The notes under the pieces were generated by a model. It was not told where the DNA came from. It saw only the letters and a program-made list of their open reading frames with translations, and did no database searches. From assembly GCF_016086655.4 (NCBI RefSeq), contig NC_052137.2:6572001-6636000 (forward strand): 64,000 nucleotides of DNA, in the 5' to 3' direction. Made by a program: the position numbers and the translations under genes. Below, piece after piece: positions 34,566 through 46,200 of this stretch (position 1 is its first letter; every line of letters begins with the position of its first letter). Source of the DNA: Lepeophtheirus salmonis. Its lineage: Eukaryota > Arthropoda > Copepoda > Siphonostomatoida > Caligidae.

Positions 34566-35439
34566 TTTGAATTTAATTGAATCCATTTAAGAAAGGATAT
34601 TCACTACTCAGGAATTAAATAATAATGACAAGTGTTAAAGAAACAAAAGTTCATTCTTCAGATTACCAATTCCTAAAAAACGGACCAGGTAAACAATACA
34701 CCGGATTTTCAACACTGATTATAATCTATGTATTATTATTAATCTTAAAAAAATTGTGTTATAGACTTGAAATAGAATACCAATATATATGAATGAAAAA
34801 AATTGTCTAGATGCAAAGTACATCTTTTATTTTTGTCAAAAAATTGTCAAACCAAATACGGCAAGAAAATTGGGAAAAAAATTTTCCACTCATTTTGCAA
34901 AAAAAAAAAAGTACTAAAAGAGTCTAAAAGAATTATGATTGTAAAGACAAACAAAAACCTACCAATATTTTTTTCATACTTGCAAAAACAAAAAAGTTAT
35001 AGAAAATAATATTGTCGAAAAAATGACCCTGGGCAACTGGTTCATTTTTGCAAATATTACTATTATTATTTAATAAAATAATCTGGAAAATGAACATTCT
35101 TATATTTAAATGTTCGAATCTAAAATTGTATGTCCAAAATGCTTCGTTTTGTGGCATTTCTTCTCAAAAATTGAAAATTGACGTTTTATGAAAAAAAGTG
35201 GGGGGAAAAAAATATATTCAGAAACTGACATAAATTTCAATTAAACATTAATTTTATGTGTCAAATTTATATGCAAACGCATCTATAAAAAAATTGCTAC
35301 GAACTTAATTTTATCTAAGAATCCAATATTCTATTGGAAATAATTTTTTTTGTAACTGATACAATTGGCCTTAACCTTTAGAACAACTCTTCAAAATTTG
35401 GTGAAGATTGGACAGTATCTTTTGTTAACTCATTTGAAT

Positions 35440-36540
35440 AAAACATAATGGATTATTTTATTACATAACATAAAAAATACGAGTAGATATATTGTTTAAC
35501 AAATCTGAATAATTTATATTTTTTTTCAATATACGTTTTAATCACAAAGGGAAGAATCCGATTCTTATTATTCGATTGTTTTTGTTGCTTTTTTGGTGAG
35601 TGATCAAGACAATTATCGACTACTCGTAGTATGTTATAAAAAAGTTGTAGTTTTAATTGAAACAACTGTCGATTGGGATCCTCTCTTGTCTGAATGATTA
35701 TCATAATTGCCTTGGCATTGTTAGGGAATAATGCCATGGTTTCGATCAGTTTTACAAGGAAACGCAAAAACTTTTTAGTGACCTAATCTTCTATTAGTAG
35801 GAATTTGTATGACAATTTTTTGTCGTCATTGTCATGGAAGGATTTGTATTTCTTATAATGGTTTTATTTTTAAGTAATAAACTGTAATTTTGCTTTATCA
35901 GAGAAACGTCAATTCATATTCGTAACAAATTGGGCTACTTCAATTTCCTCTTTTTCGTTCACTGAAGGGTAGTTTTCAACTTTAAGGCGTTGAACATTTG
36001 CTAAATAACATAACAAAACTACTTTTTAGCTTGGTAATTTTTATCCCTCGACATATACATGCTCTTCAACCTCTTGTGGCTGAATACTTCGTATTTCCAT
36101 TCTGTACTAAACTGATTAGTGGATCACCGCTGTTATTTAAAAAATATGACAAAGAGATAACTTAAATAATAATATTTTTACGGAATAACACTGTTCGAAA
36201 ATAAGAATGTGCCATAAAATTCCAGATTTAGTCTCAGTATGTAAAACCTCAAGACTATGCAAACGGCAAGCAAGGTTAAAAGAAGTTGGATTATTGCGAT
36301 ACCCTTACAAGAAGGGTTAATAAAAAATTGTAGGGTTCTTGCAGAGTGGTCTGTATCTAGACCATTTGCTACGTAATTTGGTACCATAAAGCCACATATA
36401 GACAGGCAATTTGAGTTCAAATCATAAGTATGACTTTGTGTCAACGTCTTATACTTTGGATAAACATTAATAACAAATATTACGAGTGATTTTGAAGTAA
36501 GATATTTTTTCAAACACAAATTTCGCAATATTTCACTACC
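35440..36540. other. AT-rich unique sequence with two unassigned minus-strand frames
   Basis: Minus-strand frames 35453-35767 (104 codons) and 36178-36528 (116 codons, with a hydrophobic IAIIQLLLTLLAVCIVL run) are open but match no family I recognise and lack splice partners. In DNA this AT-rich some frames of this size arise by chance, so neither is called a gene. Confidence 0.3.
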
Positions 36541-36793
36541 TGAGTCATTCGGAAATGTGTGTTTTTTTGTTGTTGTTGTTTTAACAAAGCTGACATTTTC
36601 AAGTGTGGACTAAGTACATATGTAGTTTATATTTTGTGGTATTTCAGGAGAGTCAATTTTTCACAGGGTGAATAAAAAAATTGAGTAGCTATGTTGTCTA
36701 TTGGCTAATTCAAGCGACCGTTGAGCACGGCAAATAGGTAAATTAATTAGTACTATTTAGCAAAAGAAAATAATAATAATATATATATTAATA

Positions 36794-37363
36794 ATAAGGT
36801 TGATCTTATCAAGTAGAAGACTTAATTGTAATAAATTAGAAATTTATCAAATTCGGTAAAAGATCGGTTTTGTGACTTAAGATTCCTTATGTAAAGTTTC
36901 GACTCAATTTTAGAAGAAAAAAAAACAGAGGGAGTAAAATGGACCAACAAAGGAATACAATTTTGAAAGCTTCTCTAATGCAGTATGTCCCACATAGCCA
37001 TATACAAGGAGCTCAGGATACTTTGTTTTCCCTCAAGATGGAGCTCCGTGTCATTGCACCACTAAGATCACTTCTTTAACTAATCTTATGTATGCTACTC
37101 TTCACAGGAGTGTCCAGTCTGTAGAGGCTTCCATGAAGAAGGAGTGGACCAAGCTCGAGTCTGACTATTGCAGGCATGTAAGGGATTTAGGCCTCGTATT
37201 GAGCCAATTATTAGAACTGAGGGTTCACATATAGAAAAAAAAGTTGAGCCAAACACTATTTTCAGATGCTTCTATTAAATATATGTCCTCACAAAACCTT
37301 TCGTTTAAATTTTACTCTTCAAAAATTGAAAATAATAAAATATTATATAAGATCAACCCTGTA
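36794..37363 (+). mobile_element. Deleted mariner/Tc1 element, both ends present
   Basis: Left end TAAGGTTGATCTTAT at 36794; right end ATAAGATCAACCCTGTA to 37363, inverted to each other. The interior keeps only the C-terminal transposase: YFVFPQDGAPCHCTTKI (QDGAP with catalytic Asp) and VEASMKKEWTKLESDYCRHV, ending near TEGSHI. The N-terminal part is missing. The same ends flank 43447-44263. Confidence 0.8.
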
Positions 37364-38443
37364 AATTCATGTATATAGTTCGTATCTTGTACCGTTATTG
37401 TGTTTTTGATTGATTAAATAATAAGCATTCACGACAGGGATTCGAAAAGAGAAGTGCTAATCACTTCTCCGTTACCTTTTAATTACTTTATATATTCGAA
37501 AATACCCATAAATTGACGAACAAGAATAATATCTTGAAGTGGATCCGTGATTTCGACTTTTTTATTATCTATAATGTGTCAGACGAAGAGGCTATTGGCT
37601 GTAGTGAGGCCAACTCCTAAGAATATTCGGTGAGACACTCATAGATCGAGTCGTATTAGAACCGGGGAAAATGAGAGATATGAGTATTTTCCAATATGAA
37701 TAACACATTTTATCAAGATACCAATGTTATATATTAACAAATGAACTCCAGTACAGCCGTACGTGGGCTGGATTAATTGGTCGTGGTTTGTTGATCTCTA
37801 ATCTTAACGGGTAAGTAAACTCAGACATGAAACATGACGATATATCGCTGACACAAAATATAAAGTGTATTTCGTTCGCGCCTGTCGATATTTATGCTTC
37901 TTTTCTCCTAGTCAACGTTGATTGGTTGAATTAAAAATTGCTATTGGTAGCTGGAAACACTTTTCAATCATTATTGAATAACAGCTTCATAGTTGGGAAT
38001 CATTGACAAACTATCGAATGATATTGAGTCTTTTTTTTGTGTGTGTGTGTATTTTAAGATGAAAGGTTGCGTAGTTTACAATAAAAAAACACAATTAGAT
38101 TGATTTAGAAAGAAAACCTCTGGTAGGGTTGAGCAATTAATCATAAAATTAAGGTTTTCTATACATAAAGTCTATCAAGTTGACGTTATTTATTAACTTC
38201 AATAATTGAAAGCAACTTTCTATAAAAAAACGAATCAATCTATATTAGAATAGCAAAGTATGTTCCACATAAATCTATTGTTGAAAGTATGATCTAAGAA
38301 ATAGCAAAACAATCCAGAGTGCGTGTCATATTTTTAAAGAAATATAGTATTTGTATAGAATTGTCTAAAACCAGAATGTAAAAATAAATCAAATCTCAGA
38401 AGCATTTAAATCAACTCATATTTAAAAAGATGATATATATCAT

Positions 38444-38459
38444 CCTGCGGACGCCCCTG
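38444..38459. repeat. Solo right end of hAT-like MITE
   Basis: CCTGCGGACGCCCCTG, identical to the terminus at 53290-53305. The left partner was not found, although AT-rich sequence precedes it. Confidence 0.65.
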
Positions 38460-38649
38460 CCTTTGGCTTTAAATGAGGTTTAGCTATGAGCTAAAGTCTA
38501 CCTGTTTCTTTTCGTTTTTCTCAAGCTGTTATTATTATTTGTCCATTTTTGAGGAGAGAACACCTAATTATTGAGTAACTACGTGTGAGGAATCTCATAA
38601 AAAACAATCAGTACAACAGAGGATTTGTTGTTGAGTTATCTTCTATACA

Positions 38650-39290
38650 TTCTGTCAAAAAAGTACCGGGAATTGGTCATTTAAATTGCGATTTAAAAAC
38701 ATTTTTTTTCTTGGCTGGTAGCAATATCTTTTACTATGATACCAAGTTTGAGCGCGATCTTTAGGCCAGCTTGCTTACAAAAGCTGGATAAGTCAGTCTA
38801 CCTCACAAGTGCTCCATGATTTTTATTTGATATTTGGGATATGGTGCATCATGAATGTGTTCCAAAAGGACAAACGGTCAATAAGGAATACTGTTCGGGC
38901 GTGCTAAGGCGTTTGCGTGAGAAAATCGGTCAAAAACGGCCAGAACTATGGAAAAACAACACGACTATAACGCACCATCGTACAAAGCCACGATTGTTAT
39001 CGAATTCAAAGCCAAACACGCAATAAATACCATCGATCAACCACCATATTCACCTGATTTAGCTCCGTATGTCTTTTTTTTGTTTCCTTAACTTAAATTG
39101 CCACTCCGTGGAACCCGTTATGAATCTATTTAAAAAACAAAATTCGCGGAAAGAGCTAAAAGCCATCCCAAAAAGTGCCTATAAAAATATTTCGATGACT
39201 GTAAAAAATGTTGGGATATGTGTATTGAATCCAATGGAGATTACTTCGAAGGCGAAAAAAGGGTAAAAAAACATCAAAAAGTTCAAATCA
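38650..39290 (+). pseudogene. Mariner transposase of the SETMAR-like group, broken
   Basis: The plus strand keeps VHHECVPKGQTVNKEYCSGV, LRRLREKIGQKRPELWKNN, YSPDLAPYVFFL and LKAIPKSAYKNISMTVK. These are the HHE(F/C)VPKGQTVN and PPYSPDLAP blocks of the mariner group that includes the human SETMAR transposase. It differs clearly from the other copies in the window (PDLNP type). Frameshifts near 38980 and 39090 disable it. A GTACCGGGAATTGGTCATTT stretch at about 38665 is probably inside the left end. Confidence 0.8.
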
Positions 39291-39719
39291 AAACCCAGAT
39301 TTGATATGCGAAATCGAATTACATATTCGTGATCAGTGTGTCAAGTACTGTAAGGATTGAATATGGACATTAAAAGATTTTTAAAAGGAATAAAAATGCT
39401 GTTTCCTTGTGTAATCATTGCTGCCTAAAGCAGTGGTTCCCAAACTTTGTCAAGTTCCACCCATAAAATATTTGGCTAGACAATGTTCGACCCCTCAACC
39501 ACTCAAAATTTTGTTTGCTTTTGTAATCATTGCAAGCACTGTTTTACCAATCTACAAAACAAGTTATTGTACCAGATTAATGACAATGAAAGAAACTAAT
39601 AAGTATTGATGTAAATCGGTTTTTTTTTAGATAGTCTGTTATTTTGGAATTAGTAATCTGAAGAAGGAATTTTCCTTTCTTCAGCAATTAAAGTTTACCA
39701 TTAAATTATATTCGTAACC

Positions 39720-39860
39720 TGATTGAGCATTCGTATGTGCTCATAAAAGACACAGAGTCCCACTGAGCATTTGTTGCAGAGTCATAATTGTAAGCTCTTT
39801 TTGGACTCATGGTAGAATTAAGGATCCAAATTGGAGTCATTGTTCATTTCCATGTTGATT
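39720..39860 (+). repeat. Dispersed repeat, further copy
   Basis: GCAGAGTCATAATTGTAAGC, then TTTTTGGACTCATGGTAGAA and TTAAGGATCCAAATTGGAGT, matches the first half of the 27715 and 34330 copies. It also extends further upstream (GATTGAGCATTCGTATGTGC). Confidence 0.55.
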
Positions 39861-40062
39861 TTCGGATTCTTTTCCTAACATGCCCAAAATATACACAATT
39901 CTCATCCCTACTAATAAGAGACAATACTAGTGCATGCACCTCACGTAAGATTAACATAGATCTAAATATATACATATGCTGGTACAATCATAGTTCAATG
40001 AATAATAATAAAAAAAACAATAAAACTAAAGGTTCCCCAGAGGTTGAGGAAAGAGGACGGTC

Positions 40063-40205
40063 ATGAACACAAAACAATTATGGAGTGTGTTTTATGTATT
40101 GGAGCTCATCCTTTCGATACTACTTTGGATGCTTGGATACTGTGTCAATCTTCTGATTGGATATACACTCTTGAAAAAGAAACTATTCAAATCTCCTTCT
40201 AATAG
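40063..40205 (+). CDS. GPR161-like receptor, exon 1 (TM1)
   Basis: MNTKQLWSVFYVLELILSIL, then LWMLGYCVNLLIGYTLLKKK. The N-terminus is very short, so there is little extracellular domain and no evident signal peptide. The GNxxN-type TM1 motif is degenerate (GYCVN). Donor GTGGGA, phase 2. Confidence 0.85.
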
Positions 40206-43200
40206 GTGGGATACTCTATTTTTTTTTCTTTTCTTTTAGATGTGTTTAAATATTTTGTGCAATGTAGGGTAAGGACTCGATTTTGTGAGTTTTTTGGACT
40301 AAGAGTGTCTCGTTCAACCCCTTAACGGATGTATTTATTTTTCAACGTTTACAAAAAGCTCTTTTTAACCTAGCATATTTTTAAAAAAAAATCCAAAATC
40401 AAGGTACATAAGGCATTCATAATAGGTGAAGTAAAAAGTTCTGAGCGGTTTTTTTTGTTGTTTTATTTTCAAAATAGAATTAACATAGTTAGGATTATCC
40501 GATTTAGAAGGTTCCGAACGGTTTTCTGGCTTATCTTCAGTTCCCAGGAAAGGGAATAAGTGCTCACATGCCAGTCCAACTCGACGATTTCCATTATTTA
40601 TTGACATTTTCGATGTCCATATTACCAAAACAGAATGGTTGGAACCACAGCTTTTCTGTTGCATTCGATACTGTATTGTGTCCATAAACAGCACAATTTT
40701 TTTTTTGGCCGTCTGCCTTTTCAGCTTGTTCTCAGTGTTACTTTCATTATGGAACACTAAAACACACAACTGGCTTCACCAAACATAATACTGTACAGGA
40801 TTTTTTTTATACAATGTATTAATCGTGAGATATAGCTAACTGAAGACTTCGAGCAAAAAGCGCTCAGAACTGATTACTTTATCTAATATTATGACAAATA
40901 TAACCTTTTTCAAATATAAGCCTAAATGAAGATTGAGATTCTAATCTTTTTTTTTTTTTTACATACTTAAAGTGTATGAGTAGATGAACCTCCTAATTTG
41001 CAAAATCAAACTTGAAGCTAGTTATCTAGTATAATAATGTTCCATTGGAATTTTTTCCATGAATATTATTTTTTTAATAAAAGTTAATTTAAAGCATTTG
41101 TTCTGGTTAGTATTTTAGAGCAAAACTGAAATCAGTTGAGTTTGAGCAGAGTTATATCCTACTAAAGTTTGAGGATCTTTCAAAAAGGCCAAACTTTAAG
41201 GGACTCCAAAATGAGCCCTTTTGCTTGCAAAAGTCTAAACTGGTGTTATTTTGTTGGTATTAACACGCCCATTAAAAGTAATCAAAATTGGTGATGAACA
41301 TATCAAAAATTTGCGAAAAAGGGTCTCCATTTGACATGCAATGCTCCTTATGCTTAATGAAGCACTTTATTTAACCCGAATCACCGAGTACAACAAACTT
41401 GCTACATAGCCTTAAGATATTTTTACTTCCTTAAATTGAATATAAAAATATTAGTAAATTAATTATTTCTGCTCTTAACAATTGTTTCAAACCATCTATA
41501 CTTTTTTGTTTTGTTTTAAAAATACAATTGGTTTGAAAACAGGGAGGTGCACTTTCCGGTGGTGAAAAGAGCCCGGGTGTTACTTTCCTTAAGCATATTT
41601 CAAACCCATCACAATTTCTTGGTGAAACCAATTTAATATATATAAATTGTAAAATAACAAGGGCAGTTAGGGCAGCAAATCGTGGACTTGAGAGATTTAA
41701 AAATACATCAATAATTTTATATTTTGAATAATAGACCGAAAAACAGCGGTCGTCCGGCGGTTGTGGAATTGATCAACTGTGAAAATCTGATTGTCCGAGA
41801 AAATTTTCATAATTGACCCATTGATCCATATTGATTTTCTTGCACCTCTTGAGCCTCCTAGATTTCATGCCCCTTTTAGAATGTGGCGTGGGATCCTTGT
41901 GAAAGAAACTAATTCCAATTTGTGCTTCATAGCACTCTTGATGGTCCTAGGAGTGATAGAGAAGTCTCTGGATAAAGGCTAATTCATCCTTTATATTCTT
42001 CTCCAAACTTAACAAGAAGCTCTTATTCTTTTTTAAATTTTGCCCTCCACTTCCTGACATCCTGGAGAGGTCTTCAAAAAAAAAAAAAAGTCATATTGAC
42101 CAACATAAAAGCAGGCTCCTAGAACACTAAACAATGTATGCAATCTTCATCACATCAACTCAAGCATCTAGGAGATCTGAGATGCGCTGCCTTTTTGCTT
42201 GCTTATGATGTAGAAATAACTAAAAGATTAGTAACGTTTGCTTATGTAAAATGGACGTTGGAAACAGAATATCAAAAAATAATCTTTAAATCTTTTCATA
42301 GTAATGATAAAATAAACATTAATTAACAGTCCATGTTTTGCTCACCTACCCTGTACAGCTTAGATAATTTAAAGGTATAAAGTAGACCTAGTACTTGAGA
42401 GACAACATATCAGCTAACGATATTTGAATTTTTGAATAGAAAAAAACAATTTATAATTGTAAATCCTATCAATCTCATACAGGATCGCTCAGGTAAATCC
42501 GGATCATCTTTAACTGCATCCTGATCAATAAGGAAAGTAATTAGAGGTTTGAAATTTTATTTATATGCTCTAATAATATGTACAAAAGAAAAGATCATTC
42601 AATATGTCCGCCATCTTTGCCAATCATTCGCTCAATACTAGGATTTGCAGGCATCGACCACGTCTGCTGGGTGATATAAGGTCAGAGTACTTGATGATGC
42701 AGGGACAGGTTCTCTTCTTTGAACAAATTTGGTGTCTTGCACGTCTTTGTGAGAAGGGGTCGAGTAATGTTGGAACCGGAACTCGACAACATTGGCCTCA
42801 GCTTTCATCCAAGGTATCACTTGGTTAGACAGGAGTTCACAGAACCTGTCGGTAACCACCGTCTCTTTTAGCTCAAAGCAATGCTGTTACTTAACAATGA
42901 CCCAAAGTGTCATGCTCCTGGCCAGAAACTTGGTTTTATAGACGTGGGAGACATTATCTCTCTCTAAGGCCAAAATACTTGTTTTGAATTAAAGGTTACG
43001 TATCTAACTTAAACCTAAGGCTCTACCTCTCACATTAAAAATGAAATAACCTTGTTAAATGCTTTCATATTGTTAAGGATGTAGTTAAAGATGGTCCGGA
43101 TTTACCTGTACGACCCTGCGTTAAAGTTTGTCTGTTTGTTTGGTTGTCTGAAAATAACAAATTTTAAATAGCGAGCGTGTGTATCTATTGCTCAGCGGCT

Positions 43201-46200
43201 CATAGTACAATTTATTACATTTTATATGTTTTGTTTTCAGACTTGTGTTGAATCTACTGCTTGCAAGCCTTATCTTCAATACGTTTGTGTCCCCTTTCTC
43301 CATTCTGTTATTTATTTTTCAATCAAGTATTTGGAACTTTGGAACATTTTGGTGCACACTCACTGGATTCCTTTCTACTCTGACGCATACCGTGTCCATT
43401 TCCACCATTGCTTTTATTGCAATGGACAGGTAGACAAACTAATATACAGAGTTGATCTTATTTGTGGTACACATTTTATTATATTCAGTCTATAAAAATA
43501 CCGGAGGAGAACAACATGAGATCTTATCTTTGAACAGAGCAAAAATCAAATCGGATTCTAAATTTTCTCAAGGTCATCAAGAATTCGAGCAAAGTTTTGC
43601 TCTTTTCTGATGAAATTTTTTCATTCTTGATGGCACTGTGAATAAAACTGAACAGCCACTACCTCACAACCGAGGATCCTGACAATGTATGTCTCAGCTT
43701 CAGTGATACATGTCTTTAGAACAAAAAAGTACAATCGGAACCATGGTTTTGGGCGTTATGGAGTCTGTCCTCCCATTTTTGTGGAGAAGAAAGAACGGCT
43801 CAATGCAGATGCTGACATCGAACTTTCGGATATGAAAGTGCTACCTTAGGCCAAATAAAAGTTCAGACATATCTTCTTTTTCACTCAAGACGGATCTCTG
43901 TGTCATCGGAGTGTTAAGAGCCAGGCCTTCCTGAAAAACCACTTTCCATACTTTTTGGACCTCCAGAAGCGAAACCCTTGTACTACTCTATCTAGACGCG
44001 TCTGGAGGAGAGACTATGTGATACCATCAAGATGGAGTTGACCAAGCTCGAGTTTTAACAGATAGTCAAGGCCTGCAAGGTATTTACGGCTCATACTGTG
44101 GCATTTATTAGAGGTGAAGGCTCATATATTGAATAGAAGTTGTGCCGATCACTTTTTCAGATGATTTTGTTAAATAAATACGCTCACAAAACCTCTCACT
44201 AAAGTTTTACTCTTGAAAAAATGATAAAAATAAAACGTGTACCCCTAGATAAGATCAACCCTGTAGATCTTTGATCAAAGCTCAGATGTGTTCAAATCAT
44301 TCGTTATGTAGATATGTCGTCATTGTAAAGCCACTTAAGTTTGCACATCTAAGTACAAAGTTCAAATCATCTATGATGATAGTGATTGCCTGGGCAATAG
44401 GGCTCTCTCTGGGTCTTTTTCCTCTCTTCTTCAACATTGCATGGTAAGTTCTACATACAAAAAATAAATAATTCTTTGAAATTACTATTTTTTTTATTAC
44501 ACTTCAATTTCTATCCACAAATTATTTTTGAACCCCTTGAATGTGTCAAAAATTGATAGCGGCAATAAAAGAATAATAAATTGACAGATTTTATTTGAAA
44601 GGGCCATATCAGGCCAACATAAGTCCCTTAAATCAAATAACCAATAATTTTAGATATAGTTTAAAATCTTTATCATAACTCGTCCCACAAATTTGAATAT
44701 AAAGCCTACAATGGACTAGAATATGTCTATAGAATAAATTGGCCCTTCAGGGCTTTAACATTAACACTTGTCCAACCATTTGGTACAGGAAAATTGTTCT
44801 ATCGGGCAGGTTAATTCAGTTTGTATGCTGTCCGAAAGGGTATGTATTCCTCATCCATGCAAACGAAGTTCGTTTTGAAATGTGAAACAGTTGTGTTATC
44901 GAATAATCATTGGTTTCTGCTTTATTTTAACAAATTTAAATCGACAATCATTATTTACTGCTCATAACTCTCGTGCATACATAAAGCACTACTTTTCAAA
45001 CTCTACCACAGGTAAAAAAATTATGAAAAGGCCAGACCACTTTAAATTTTAACAAGATATATAATTTATTAAAAAACAATAGAATTTCAACAAAATTAAT
45101 ACTATAAATAGATGTATGTATGAGCTTCCTTGATCATTAATGTAGACCCCTTAGCAGCAATGATAGCTTCCAGACAGGGGCAGAAGCCCTGGCACTCGCA
45201 GTGGATGTAGTCTTCTGCCATAGCGCCCCAGTATTGGCTGGCATTGGCTTTAAAGAGCTCAGTGTTTGTATGGCAGACACTGTAGGCCTTCCAATTGACA
45301 TGCATCTAAAAGGTGTAGTTAAAGGGGTTGGCATCAGGGCTGTAGGGGGCCAAAATTGTCAAAAAAAAAAAAGAGTTCCAAAGAAATCAGAAGACTCATT
45401 TGAAAGAGTCTTGCAATGGATGAGATGGGTTTCTGTCATTGCTGGTGTCAAAAGTTGCATCGCCACTTTTCTGACGGCGTAGGCGGTAGTCCTGGAGACA
45501 CCCAACTACTCCGAGTGTGCAAAATAAATTTCGTCGAACACGTTCAAGTGTCATTTTCTCAACTTGTACCAAAGCCAGAGAGCTCAGATTTGTTTTATAA
45601 CTTATTTTTTATGACATAATATATGGAAATATTTATTAATTTCAATCAGTCAACCTTCATTAAATTTTGAATTAGTTAGTGTTCAGATTTCAAGGGCAAT
45701 TTTCCTAGTAACTGTATATTTGTATTTATATAAAATAGAGTTTATGTGTGTGTGCGCATGTTTGTCCTTTATGCTTGCTCACACCGTTGAATCTAAGAGG
45801 TTGTAATTTTGCATGAATGCCTTTTTTAGCTGTGTCAGGCTTAGACTCGTTGCCCAAAATCATTTTTTGGAGCTCAAGAAGACTAGAGAGGGGTTGACTA
45901 AGTCGTCAAAAAGTTGTCCTGGACCGAAGTGATACTTTGTTTCGAGGTGTGGAAGCGAGCTGAGTCCTTAAAAGGCCTCAAATTCCTGCCTTACCTTGCG
46001 AACGAACGTCTCACTGAGTCCCAAAGTTCGAGGAATCGTTATGTTGTGGCTCCCAGGATGGATTTCAAGGAGGTCTCCGTTCCTTTTTCAAATATTTGGG
46101 AAAACATTCTCGTCAATTGATTCGATTTTTTTTTTTCAAATAGTACAGGCTTGAACAAGCTATCTAACAAAAAAAAATCACCTACCTAAATACCTGCATT

